A DNA stretch of 64,000 nt from Allobosea sp. Root381 (GTDB lineage: Bacteria > Pseudomonadota > Alphaproteobacteria > Rhizobiales > Beijerinckiaceae). The notes below the pieces were generated by a model that saw nothing but the letters and a program-made list of their open reading frames with translations, had not been told where the DNA came from and did no database searches. How positions within the stretch are numbered: the first letter of the stretch is position 1; the number at the start of each line of letters is the position of its first letter. Positions 34,721 through 42,845 of this stretch are shown piece after piece. The position numbers and the translations under genes are program-made. The stretch lies in NCBI RefSeq assembly GCF_001429395.1, contig NZ_LMJT01000003.1, positions 160,435-224,434 of the forward strand, in the 5' to 3' direction.

Positions 34721-35569
34721 TCACGCACGCCTCGCTTCGATCGGCACAGGCCGGCCCACGACCTTGCTTTGCGACACGAACATCTCGGCCAGCAGGCGCT
34801 CCATCCGCGCCACCTCCGGTGCGAGATGGCCCGCGAGCTCCTCCTGTCGCGCCGGCTGCATGCGGCTGTCGATCGCGGCCAGGCTGAGCGCTCCCGCGAC
34901 GCGCCCGTCGGGATAGCGGAAGGCGACGCCGATGCCCCAGGAACTGGCGACGAGGCGACCCGGATTGACCGCAAAGCCGCGCTGCCGCGCCAGCGCGAGA
35001 TCGCCGCGGATGAACTCGGGCGCGAAGCCCGGATATTGCGTCATCAGGACCGGCGCATTGGCGGCGATGATGCGGTCCACATCGTCGTCGGCCAGCGCAG
35101 CCAGCATGGCCAGCGAGCCCGCGCCGACACCGAGCGGGTGCTGCTGCCCGGTCTGCAGCGCATGCGTTCGCACCGGAAAGGTGCCCTCCTCGCGATGCAG
35201 GCAGACGGAATAGTTTTCGCGCCGGATCGAGAGGAAGCTCGTATCCATCGTCACGTCGGACAACCGGCGCAGGCTCTCCATCGCGAGTTCGAGCAGCCCG
35301 TGCCGGCGTGCCGCCAGAACCCCGAGCACGAAAGCCTCCTCGCCGAGGCAATAATGCCGCGTCTGCGGCTCCTGCTCGACGAGGCCGGCCCGGATCAGCG
35401 CCAGGAGCAGCCGCCGTGCCGTCGGCTTGTTGAGGCCGCTGCCCGTCACGATCTCGGCGAGCGGCAATCCGCCGGCCGGCTCCCGGCCGATCAGCGCGAG
35501 CAGCCGCAGAGCGCGGTCGACGCTCTGCGAACCGGACGACCCGGCGCGCGCCTCGTGAGATTGTGGCAC
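34721..35569 (-). CDS. IclR family transcriptional regulator
   Basis: A 282-residue IclR regulator. The winged helix includes QSVDRALRLLALIGREPAGGLPLAEIVTGSGLNKPTARRLLLALIRAGLVEQ, and the effector domain carries LGVGAGSLAMLAAL and SSWGIGVAFRYPDGRVAGALSLA. Members bind small acids and control catabolic genes, often divergent ones. It is divergent from the TRAP operon at 35881, the likely target. The start is GTG 35569, with GAGGAAG upstream. A TCCA-N5-TGGA inverted repeat 20 bases upstream could be its own operator. Confidence 0.92.
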   Translation of the reverse strand: MPQSHEARAGSSGSQSVDRALRLLALIGREPAGGLPLAEIVTGSGLNKPTARRLLLALIRAGLVEQEPQTRHYCLGEEAFVLGVLAARRHGLLELAMESLRRLSDVTMDTSFLSIRRENYSVCLHREEGTFPVRTHALQTGQQHPLGVGAGSLAMLAALADDDVDRIIAANAPVLMTQYPGFAPEFIRGDLALARQRGFAVNPGRLVASSWGIGVAFRYPDGRVAGALSLAAIDSRMQPARQEELAGHLAPEVARMERLLAEMFVSQSKVVGRPVPIEARRA

Positions 35570-35588
35570 CTTTGAGCTTCCTCGAAGC

Positions 35589-35605
35589 GATCCACGTTAT
35601 GGACC
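35589..35605. promoter_or_regulatory. Candidate IclR operator (TCCA-N5-TGGA)
   Basis: GATCCACGTTATGGACC is an imperfect palindrome (GNTCCA / TGGANC) 20 bases ahead of the iclR start. The ATGGACC half recurs at 35705-35711. Confidence 0.45.
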
Positions 35606-35687
35606 TTGTTCTTGTCGAAGGAGCGTAGATTGCCCCCTGCCGGATTGCAATGCGGTCGCCGTCGTGTAATCTCCGCGCCGGTCTGAC

Positions 35688-35711
35688 GTGATCTCGATCA
35701 CAGTATGGACC
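35688..35711. promoter_or_regulatory. CRP/FNR-like palindrome next to a second ATGGACC
   Basis: GTGATCTCGATCAC (35688-35701) has GTGA-N6-TCAC symmetry, as in CRP/FNR-family sites. It is followed directly by AGTATGGACC. It lies 69-82 bases upstream of the 33-codon ORF and may couple the TRAP unit to a global regulator. Confidence 0.45.
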
Positions 35712-35769
35712 GCGTCGACGGCTGCTTAACAAGCCACCCAGAGATCGACGCGCATGGGAGGAAGAACCG

Positions 35770-35871
35770 ATGTCGATGCAGGCAACCCGCAAGGGCGCCG
35801 GCTCCGTGCCCGCTACCGCGCCGCTGGCCGACCCGATGGTCGCCATGCGCCGCGCCATCGCCCGGAGCTGA
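35770..35871 (+). CDS. 33-codon ORF in frame with, and one TGA before, the TRAP QM gene
   Basis: ATG 35770 has a strong ribosome site, GGAGGAAG, five bases upstream. The ORF (MSMQATRKGAGSVPATAPLA..., ending MRRAIARS) stops at TGA 35869-35871. That stop is in the same frame as the TRAP permease gene: only three codons (GCC GAG GCC) separate it from ATG 35881, and the latter has a poor ribosome site. It could be a leader peptide with coupled re-initiation, a nonsense mutation in an N-terminal extension, or a TGA that is read through. I recognise no family. Confidence 0.5.
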   Translation: MSMQATRKGAGSVPATAPLADPMVAMRRAIARS

Positions 35872-35880
35872 GCCGAGGCC

Positions 35881-37749
35881 ATGGTCGACGTCGCCGACAA
35901 GATCGCCCTTCCCGAGGACCTCTCCGACCTGGACGATGTCCGTCCGGGATCGCCCTTCATGCGCCCGGTGGAATTCGTCGCGGCCGCCCTGGTCGTGCTG
36001 ATCATCTCCGTGCTGCTGCTCGGCGTGACCTCGCGCTACGTCTTCTCCCTGCCGGTTATCTGGATCGACGAGGTCGCCTCGATCTCGTTCCTCTGGCTCG
36101 CCATGCTCGGCTCGGCCATCGCCATCGACCGCAACGAGCATCTGCGGCTCACGCTCTTCGTCGGGATGATGCCGGAGCGGCTGCGCGGCTTCACCAACAC
36201 CCTCGCGCTGCTGGTGGTCGCGGCCTTCCTGCTGGCGATGATCTATCCGGCGATCGACTATGCGATCGAGGAGAGCTTCGTCACTTCGGCAGCGCTCAAC
36301 ATTCCCAACAGCTGGCGCGTCTCCGCCATCGCCACCGGCATCGGCCTGATGACGGTGCTGGCGTTGCGCCATGCGGTGCGAACCTCGACGCTGCGCGACC
36401 TCGTCCTCGCCGCGGCGCTGATCGTCGCCATCGGCGTGGCCTGCTGGCTGCTGACGCCGGTGTTCAAGGGGCTGGGCTACGGCAACATCCTGATCTTCCT
36501 GCTCGGCGTGGTCGCGCTCTGCCTCGTCGCCGGCGTGCCGATCGCCTTCTGCTTCGGCATGGGCACGCTCTGCTTCCTCGCCTTCTCCACCAGCGTGCCG
36601 ATGATCGTCATGGTCGGCCGCATGGACGAGGGCATGTCGAGCATCATCCTGCTCTCGGTGCCGATCTTCGTGCTGCTCGGCTGCGTGCTCGATGCCACCG
36701 GCATGGGCAAGGCGATCGTCGATTTCCTCGCCTCGATGCTCGGCCATGTCCGCGCCGGCATGTCCTATGTGCTGCTCGGCTCGCTCTTCCTGGTCTCGGG
36801 CATCTCGGGCTCCAAGGTCTCCGACATGGCGACCGTGGCCCCGGCTCTCTTTCCGGAGATGAAGCGGCGCGGCTACAAGCCCAAGGAGCTGATCGCGCTG
36901 CTCTCCACCGGCGCTGCGATGGCCGACACCGTGCCGCCCTCGATCGTGCTGATCGTGCTCGGCTCGGTCGCAGGCGTCTCGATCGCAGGCCTGTTCAACG
37001 CCGGCTTCGCCATCGCCATGGTGCTGCTGCTGGCGCTTGCGATCCTTGCGCGCTGGAAGGCGCGGCACGAGGACCTCAAGGGCGTGCGCCGGGCCTCGCT
37101 GTCGGTGATCGGCAAGACGGCCCTGATCGCGGGGCCGGCGCTGGTGCTGCCCTTCATCATCCGCGGCGCGGTCGGCGGCGGCATCGCGACCGCGACCGAG
37201 GTCTCGACGATCGCGGTGCTCTACGCGCTGATCATCGGCATGATCCTCTATGGCGGCATCAGCCCGCGGAAGTTCTACGCGATGTTCGTGGAGACGGCCG
37301 CGCTCTCGGGCGCGATCCTGATGATCCTCGGCACCGCGCTCGCCATGGCCTGGGCCCTGACGCAGACCGGCTTCGCCCGCGACCTCGCCAACGTCATGAT
37401 CGGCCTGCCCGGCGGCTGGCTCACCTTCATGGCGGTGACGATCGTCGTCTTCCTGATCCTCGGCTGCGTGCTCGAGGGGCTGCCGGCGATCGTGCTGATG
37501 GCGCCGCTGATGTTCCCGATCGCCAAGAATCTCGGCATCAACGACATCCATTATTCGATGGTCGTGGTCACCGCGATGAACATCGGCCTGATGACGCCGC
37601 CGATCGGCATCGGCTTCTACATCGCCTGCAAGATCGGCAACGTCTCGCCAGACGAGGCGATGGGCGCGATCTGGCCCTATCTCATCGCGCTGCTCGTCGG
37701 CCTCGTCGTCATCGCCCTCGTCCCCGGCCTCTCGACCTGGGTGCTGTAA
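35881..37749 (+). CDS. dctQM: TRAP transporter fused small/large permease (DctQM)
   Basis: A 622-residue membrane protein in which a DctQ-like domain (about residues 30-190: TSRYVFSLPVIWIDEVASISFLWLAMLGSAIAIDRNEHL) is fused to a DctM domain (about 200-620). DctM motifs are VPIFVLLGCVLDATGMG, GISGSKVSDMATVAPALFPEM, TVPPSIVLIVLGSVAG and GLMTPPIGIGFYIACKIGN. The fused layout is as in SiaQM-type transporters, unlike the separate dctQ and dctM at 14514-16406. It precedes its binding protein gene by about 50 bases, so this unit runs QM then P. Confidence 0.93.
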   Translation: MVDVADKIALPEDLSDLDDVRPGSPFMRPVEFVAAALVVLIISVLLLGVTSRYVFSLPVIWIDEVASISFLWLAMLGSAIAIDRNEHLRLTLFVGMMPERLRGFTNTLALLVVAAFLLAMIYPAIDYAIEESFVTSAALNIPNSWRVSAIATGIGLMTVLALRHAVRTSTLRDLVLAAALIVAIGVACWLLTPVFKGLGYGNILIFLLGVVALCLVAGVPIAFCFGMGTLCFLAFSTSVPMIVMVGRMDEGMSSIILLSVPIFVLLGCVLDATGMGKAIVDFLASMLGHVRAGMSYVLLGSLFLVSGISGSKVSDMATVAPALFPEMKRRGYKPKELIALLSTGAAMADTVPPSIVLIVLGSVAGVSIAGLFNAGFAIAMVLLLALAILARWKARHEDLKGVRRASLSVIGKTALIAGPALVLPFIIRGAVGGGIATATEVSTIAVLYALIIGMILYGGISPRKFYAMFVETAALSGAILMILGTALAMAWALTQTGFARDLANVMIGLPGGWLTFMAVTIVVFLILGCVLEGLPAIVLMAPLMFPIAKNLGINDIHYSMVVVTAMNIGLMTPPIGIGFYIACKIGNVSPDEAMGAIWPYLIALLVGLVVIALVPGLSTWVL

Positions 37750-37798
37750 GCTCAACGCCTGCCACAAGAAAAACAGACAGCCTCGAGGAGAAACGCTC

Positions 37799-38818
37799 AT
37801 GATCATTTCACGCCGGACCCTGTTGCAGGGCACTGCCGCCGCCTCCGCCATCGGCACCTTCCACATCGGCGGCGCCTACGCGCAGACGCCGGAATTCTCC
37901 TACAAATACGCCAACAACCTGCCCGTCGCGCACCCGATGAACGTGCGCGCCAACGAGGCGGTGGAGAAGATCAAGGCCGAGACCAAGGGCCGCGTCGCGA
38001 TCCAGATCTTCCCGAACAACCAGCTCGGCTCCGACACCGACATGCTGAGCCAGGTCCGCTCCGGCGGCGTCGAGTTCTTCACCCTCTCGCCGCTGATCCT
38101 TTCGACGCTGGTGCCGAACGCCTCGGTCTCCGGCATCGGCTTCGCCTTCCCGAACTACGACGCCGTCTGGAAGGCGATGGACGGCGAGCTGGGGGCTTAC
38201 GTCCGCGGCCAGATCGGCAAGGCGAACCTCGTCGTCATGGACAAGATCTGGGACAACGGCTTCCGCCAGATGACCTCGTCGAAGGGCCCGATCAACACCC
38301 CGGAGAACCTCAAGGGCTTCAAGATCCGCGTGCCGGTCTCGCCGCTCTGGACCTCGATGTTCACCGCCTTCCAGTCGGCCCCGGCCTCGATCAACTTCGC
38401 CGAGGTCTACACCGCGCTGCAGACCCATGTGGTCGATGGCCAGGAGAACCCGCTGGCGATCATCTCGACCGCCAAGCTGTTCGAGGTGCAGAAGTACCTC
38501 TCGCTGACCAACCATATGTGGGACGGCTTCTGGTTCCTCGGCAACAAGCGCGCCTGGGAGCGCCTGCCGGAGGACCTGCGCGCCATCGTCGCGAAGAACC
38601 TCAATGCCGCCGCAGAACTCGAGCGCGCCGACGTCGCCAAGCTCAATGCCGGCCTGCAGGGCGAACTCGCTTCGAAGGGCATGACCATCAACGAAACCAA
38701 GGCCGAGCCCTTCCGGGAGGCGCTCCGCAAGGCCGGCTTCTACGCCGAGTGGAAGAAGAAGTACGGCGACGAGGCCTGGGCCATCCTGGAGAAGGCCGTC
38801 GGCGGCTCGCTGAGCTGA
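37799..38818 (+). CDS. dctP: TRAP transporter substrate-binding protein with Tat-like signal
   Basis: A 339-residue periplasmic DctP-family receptor. The N-terminus SRRTLLQGTAAASAIGTFHIGGAYAQ is a twin-arginine-type signal, unlike the Sec-type signal of the DctP at 16531. The mature part has FSYKYANNLPVAHPMNVRANEA, IQIFPNNQLGSDTDMLSQVRSG, the ligand Arg region LKGFKIRVPVSPLWTSMF and INFAEVYTALQTHVVDGQENPL. The AHPMN segment and following helices are typical for acid-sugar or keto-acid receptors, but the ligand is unknown. GAGGAG precedes the ATG. Confidence 0.93.
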   Translation: MIISRRTLLQGTAAASAIGTFHIGGAYAQTPEFSYKYANNLPVAHPMNVRANEAVEKIKAETKGRVAIQIFPNNQLGSDTDMLSQVRSGGVEFFTLSPLILSTLVPNASVSGIGFAFPNYDAVWKAMDGELGAYVRGQIGKANLVVMDKIWDNGFRQMTSSKGPINTPENLKGFKIRVPVSPLWTSMFTAFQSAPASINFAEVYTALQTHVVDGQENPLAIISTAKLFEVQKYLSLTNHMWDGFWFLGNKRAWERLPEDLRAIVAKNLNAAAELERADVAKLNAGLQGELASKGMTINETKAEPFREALRKAGFYAEWKKKYGDEAWAILEKAVGGSLS

Positions 38819-38833
38819 TTGCCGACCACCCCC

Positions 38834-38926
38834 GTCATTCTCGGGCGCCGCGCAAGCGGCGACCCGAGAATCTCATGACCAGTTCGTTCTGGTTTTCGAG
38901 ATGCTCGGGTCGAGCCCGAGCATGAC
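38834..38926. repeat. Family B palindromic intergenic repeat, copy 1
   Basis: GTCATTCTCGGGCGCCGCGC... with GACCCGAGAATCTC, then GAGATGCTCGGGTCGAGCCC and GAGCATGAC. Two nested hairpins are bounded by GTCAT and ATGAC. It lies between the dctP and SDR genes. Confidence 0.85.
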
Positions 38927-38974
38927 GGGCTTCCTCGACGCAGCTGCGCTACGCCCACGGAAAGACTGACAACC

Positions 38975-39775
38975 ATGGCAGACCGCCTCAAGGGCAAGAT
39001 CGCCATCGTCTTCGGTGCCGGCTCCTCGGGGCCGGGCTGGGGCAACGGCAAGGCAGCCGCCGTCGCCTATTCCCGCGAGGGCGCCCGCGTCGCCTGCATC
39101 GACATCAGCCAGGCGGCGGCCGACGAGACCGCCGCGATCATCGAGGGAGAGGGCGGCATCGCCATCGCGCTTGGCGCCGACGTCACGCAGCAGGACTCCA
39201 TCGAGGCCGCCGTCGCCGCCACGATGACGCGCTTCGGCCGCATCAACATCCTGCACAACAATGTCGGCGTGACCCATATGGGCGGGCCGGTCGAGCTTTC
39301 CGAGGAGCAGTTCAAGGCGGCGCTCGATCTCAATCTCGGCCCGGTCTACCGCTGCTCAAAGGCCGTGATCCCGCATATGCTCAGCGGTGGCGGCGGCGCG
39401 ATCGTCAACATCTCCTCGATCGCCGCGGTCCGCTGGGTCGGCTATCCCTATTTCGCCTATTACGCGACCAAGGCCGCGGTGAACCAGGCGACCGTCGCGC
39501 TGGCCATGCAATATGCCCGGCAGGGCATCCGGGCAAACTGCATCATGCCCGGCCTGATCGACACCCCGATGATCTACAAGCAGATTTCCGGTCAGTACGC
39601 CTCGGCCGAGGAGATGGTCGCCGCCCGCGACGCGCTCGTGCCGATGGGCAAGATGGGCACCGCCTGGGACATCGCCAACGCCGCGGTCTTCCTCGCCTCC
39701 GACGAGGCGAAGTTCATCACCGGCGTCTGCCTGCCGGTCGATGGCGGGCAGACCTGCTCGGTCGGCATCGGCTGA
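38975..39775 (+). CDS. Short-chain dehydrogenase/reductase (SDR)
   Basis: A 266-residue classical SDR: KIAIVFGAGSSGPGWGNGKAAAVAY (a longer than usual TGxxxGxG-type loop), NNVGVTHMGGPVEL, the Ser of ISSIAAVRWVGYPYFAY, and the YxxxK pair Y-Y-A-T-K (about residue 164-168). NADxx preference is suggested by the acidic ACIDIS after strand 2. It is the last gene of the TRAP QM-P unit, so it probably oxidises the imported compound. The extended Gly loop GAGSSGPGWGNG is shared by a subgroup of SDRs linked to organic-acid transporters. Confidence 0.9.
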   Translation: MADRLKGKIAIVFGAGSSGPGWGNGKAAAVAYSREGARVACIDISQAAADETAAIIEGEGGIAIALGADVTQQDSIEAAVAATMTRFGRINILHNNVGVTHMGGPVELSEEQFKAALDLNLGPVYRCSKAVIPHMLSGGGGAIVNISSIAAVRWVGYPYFAYYATKAAVNQATVALAMQYARQGIRANCIMPGLIDTPMIYKQISGQYASAEEMVAARDALVPMGKMGTAWDIANAAVFLASDEAKFITGVCLPVDGGQTCSVGIG

Positions 39776-39882
39776 GGCCGCCCCGCAGCAAATAGATATT
39801 TCATACCGGCAATGGAACACTTGATCCATTCCAGCCCTACTGCCAGAAGGAGGGCGGACGTTCCGACCGGGAGACTTCTTTG

Positions 39883-40749
39883 ATGGAAAAGGGGACGCCC
39901 CCCTCGCTCCCGCGCGATTTCGACGCGCTGAGGGCGCTGATCCTCGGCCGCCGCGACACGCTGCCGAAGCGGATCGCCCAGGTGGCGGCCTATGCGCTCG
40001 ACAATCCCGACGAGATCGCCTTCGGCACGGCAGCCAGCATCGCGATCGCCGCCAGCGTCCAGCCTTCCACCCTAGTGCGCTTCGCCCAGCAGCTCGGCTT
40101 CGACGGGTTCACCAGCCTGCAGACCGTCTTCCGCGAGCGCCTGCGCGAGCGCAATTCGAGCTATGAGGAGCGCCTGAGTGCATTGCGGGCCGATGTCGGC
40201 GGCAACGGCGCGAATCACCGCATTCTTGAAGGCTTCCTCTCCGCCTCCGGCACCTCGCTCGACCAGATGGCCCGCTCGCTGGACGACGGCACGCTGGACC
40301 GGGCGATCGCGGCGCTCGCCGGCGCCGAAACGATCTACATCCTCGCCCGCCGGCGCTCCTATCCGGTCGCGAGCTACATGGCCTATGCGCTCGGCAAGCT
40401 CGGCGTCCGCTACCAGATGGTCGAATCGGCTGCAGGCCTCAGCCCCGAGATTCTCTCCTTCGCCACGAAGCGCGATATCGGGCTGGCGGTCAGCTTCTCG
40501 CCCTATACGGCCGAAACCATCGACGAGGCGCGCGCGCTGGCCGAGCGCGGCGTCCCGGTCATCGCCATCACCGACAGCGCCTTTTCGCCGCTGGTCCAGT
40601 TCGCGACGATCTGGTTCGAGGTCGCGGAGGCGGATTTCGGCGGCTTCCGCACCCTCTCCGCGACCATGGCGCTGTCCATGGCGCTTGCGGTCGGCGTCGG
40701 CGATGCCCGCCGCGACCGCAAGCCCGCCAAGACGCGCACCCGGGGCTAA
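39883..40749 (+). CDS. iolR: RpiR/MurR-family regulator, likely IolR
   Basis: A 288-residue regulator: an N-terminal HTH of the RpiR type (DTLPKRIAQVAAYALDNPDEIAFGTAASIAIAASVQPSTLVRFAQQLGFDGFTSLQTVFRERL) and a SIS domain (AGAETIYILARRRSYPVASYMAYALGKLG, then SFSPYTAETIDEARALAERGVPVIAITDS). It lies immediately upstream of iolC on the same strand; iolR-iolC-iolD-iolE-iolB is the known order in rhizobia, where IolR represses the genes. ATG 39883 is used in place of TTG 39880. The operator candidate is at 40779. Confidence 0.9.
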   Translation: MEKGTPPSLPRDFDALRALILGRRDTLPKRIAQVAAYALDNPDEIAFGTAASIAIAASVQPSTLVRFAQQLGFDGFTSLQTVFRERLRERNSSYEERLSALRADVGGNGANHRILEGFLSASGTSLDQMARSLDDGTLDRAIAALAGAETIYILARRRSYPVASYMAYALGKLGVRYQMVESAAGLSPEILSFATKRDIGLAVSFSPYTAETIDEARALAERGVPVIAITDSAFSPLVQFATIWFEVAEADFGGFRTLSATMALSMALAVGVGDARRDRKPAKTRTRG

Positions 40750-40778
40750 GGCGGCATCCCGCGAAGGGGGATCAATCA

Positions 40779-40792
40779 GGAACATACGTTCC
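40779..40792. promoter_or_regulatory. IolR-type operator GGAA-N6-TTCC before iolC
   Basis: GGAACATACGTTCC is an exact match to the GGAA-N6-TTCC motif reported for rhizobial IolR. It lies four bases upstream of a -35 TTGACT (40796-40801), with a weak -10 (TTTCAT, 17 bases later). A near match, GGAACACTTGATCC, lies at 39812-39825 ahead of iolR itself. Confidence 0.7.
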
Positions 40793-40888
40793 GAATTGAC
40801 TGTTTCTTAGAACCGTCATTTCATACGCAACAGCATCACCGGCAGCTTAGAATCCGGCGGGCGTCAGGGCATGGAGCCGGAGGACACT

Positions 40889-42823
40889 ATGGCGGGATCG
40901 CAAGGCGTGCCGGCGCAGCCGCTCGACGTCATCACCATCGGGCGCGCCTCGGTCGATCTCTACGGCCAGCAGATCGGCTCGCGGCTCGAGGACGTCACCA
41001 GCTTCGCCAAATCGGTCGGCGGCTGCCCGGCCAATATCGCGATCGGCACCGCCAGGCTCGGCCTGCGCTCGGCCCTGCTGACCCGCGTCGGCAAGGAGCA
41101 GTTCGGCGGCTTCCTGCGCGAGCAGCTCGCCCGCGAAGGCGTCAATCTCGACGGGCTCAAGACCGATCCCGAGCGTCTGACCGCGCTCGCCATCCTCTCG
41201 GTCGAGAGCGACAAATCCTTCCCGCTGCTGTTCTACCGCGAGAACTGCGCCGACATGGCGCTCGAGGAGGGCGACATCGACCCGGCCTTCATCGCGAGCG
41301 CGCGGGCCGTCGTCGTCACTGGCACGCATTTCGCCCGGCCGAACACCGAGGCCGCCCAGCGCAAGGCAATGAAGCTGATGCGCGAGGCCGGCGGCAAGGT
41401 CGTGCTCGATATCGACTATCGCCCCAATCTCTGGGGCCTCGCCGGCCATGCCGAGGGCGATAACCGCTACATTGCCTCAGATGTCGTTTCGGCCCGGATG
41501 AAAACCGTCCTGCCGGGCTGCGACCTGATCGTCGGCACCGAGGAGGAGGTGCTGATCGCGTCCGGCGAAAGCGAATTGCTGCCGGCGCTGAAGACGATCC
41601 GCGCCCTCTCCACTGCGACCATCGTGCTCAAGCGCGGGCCGATGGGCTGCATCGTCTATGAAGGCGCGATCCCCGAAGACCTGGAGGCCGGCATCGTCGG
41701 CAAGGGCTTCCCGATCGAGGTTTACAACGTGCTAGGCGCTGGCGACGCCTTCATGTCCGGCTTCCTGCGCGGCTGGCTCGGCGGCGAGAGCCTGCAGACC
41801 GCCGCGACCTGGGCCAATGCCTGCGGCGCCTTCGCCGTCTCGCGCCTGCTCTGCTCGCCCGAGAGCCCGACCTTCGCGGAGCTGCAGTATTTCCTCGAAC
41901 ATGGCAGCCAGCACCGCGCCCTGCGCAAGGACGAGGCGATCAACCACATCCACTGGGCGACGACGCGTCGGTGCGAAATCCCCGCGCTGATGGCGCTGGC
42001 CTGCGATCATCGCGCGCAACTGGAAGCACTCGCCGCGAAGCTCGGCGCCGATCCGGCGCGGCTCGGCGCCTTCAAGGTCCTCGCCGTCAAGGCCGCGGCC
42101 CGCGTCGCGAACGGGCGCCCCGGCTACGGCATGCTGCTCGACGAGAAGCATGGTCGTGAAGCGATGTTCGAATTCGCCCGCCATCCCTTCTCCTGGCTCG
42201 GCCGCCCGGTTGAGCAGCCGGGTTCGCGGCCGCTTCGCTTCGAGACGAGCCAGGACGTCGGCTCGCTGCTGCCGGAATGGCCCGTCGACCACTGCATCAA
42301 GTGCCTGTGCTTCTATCATCCGGACGATTCCGCCGAGATGAAGCGGGTCCAGCAGGACAAGCTCCGGGGGCTGTTCGAGGCCGCGCGCAAGGTCGGCCGC
42401 GAATTGCTGGTCGAGATCATCGCGGGCAAGAACGGCCCCCTCGCCGACGACACCGTCGCCCGCGCGATGGAGGAACTCTACGCGCTCGGCATCAAACCCG
42501 ATTGGTGGAAGCTCGAAACGCAGGCCTCGCCCGCCGCCTGGGCCGCAATCGAGACGACCGTCGCGAAGCATGATCCCTGGTGCCGCGGCGTCGTCCTGCT
42601 CGGGCTCGACGCCCCGGCCGAGGAGCTGGAAGCCGGCTTCGCCGCCACCGCCGAGGCGCCCATCGTCAAGGGCTTCGCCGTCGGCCGCACCATCTTCATG
42701 AATGCCGCCGAGGGCTGGCTTTCGGGCAGGATGGACGACGAAGCCGCCATCGCCGACATGGCACGGCGTTTCGAGGGACTGACCGACCTCTGGCTTGCCA
42801 CGCGCAGCCGCAAGGCCGCATAG
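40889..42823 (+). CDS. iolC: Fused 5-dehydro-2-deoxygluconokinase / 5-dehydro-2-deoxyphosphogluconate aldolase
   Basis: A 644-residue bifunctional protein. Residues 1-335 are a PfkB-type sugar kinase (VGGCPANIAIGTARLG early and NVLGAGDAFMSGFLRG with the catalytic Asp). Residues about 345-640 are a DUF2090/IolJ-like class I aldolase with the Lys-bearing strands (LMALACDHRAQLE, LLDEKHGREAMFE, CIKCLCFYHPDD). It phosphorylates 5-dehydro-2-deoxygluconate and then splits it to dihydroxyacetone phosphate and malonate semialdehyde; no separate iolJ is in the operon. GGAGGACACT before ATG 40889 sets the start over ATG 40871. Confidence 0.93.
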   Translation: MAGSQGVPAQPLDVITIGRASVDLYGQQIGSRLEDVTSFAKSVGGCPANIAIGTARLGLRSALLTRVGKEQFGGFLREQLAREGVNLDGLKTDPERLTALAILSVESDKSFPLLFYRENCADMALEEGDIDPAFIASARAVVVTGTHFARPNTEAAQRKAMKLMREAGGKVVLDIDYRPNLWGLAGHAEGDNRYIASDVVSARMKTVLPGCDLIVGTEEEVLIASGESELLPALKTIRALSTATIVLKRGPMGCIVYEGAIPEDLEAGIVGKGFPIEVYNVLGAGDAFMSGFLRGWLGGESLQTAATWANACGAFAVSRLLCSPESPTFAELQYFLEHGSQHRALRKDEAINHIHWATTRRCEIPALMALACDHRAQLEALAAKLGADPARLGAFKVLAVKAAARVANGRPGYGMLLDEKHGREAMFEFARHPFSWLGRPVEQPGSRPLRFETSQDVGSLLPEWPVDHCIKCLCFYHPDDSAEMKRVQQDKLRGLFEAARKVGRELLVEIIAGKNGPLADDTVARAMEELYALGIKPDWWKLETQASPAAWAAIETTVAKHDPWCRGVVLLGLDAPAEELEAGFAATAEAPIVKGFAVGRTIFMNAAEGWLSGRMDDEAAIADMARRFEGLTDLWLATRSRKAA

Positions 42824-42845
42824 CTTTCGCGCTGGAGCGACGACC

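Noticed and set aside
35698..37866. Minus-strand ORF of 722 codons over the TRAP QM gene
   Set aside because: His/Asp/Arg-rich shadow of a membrane-protein gene; the pattern arises from codon bias on the other strand.
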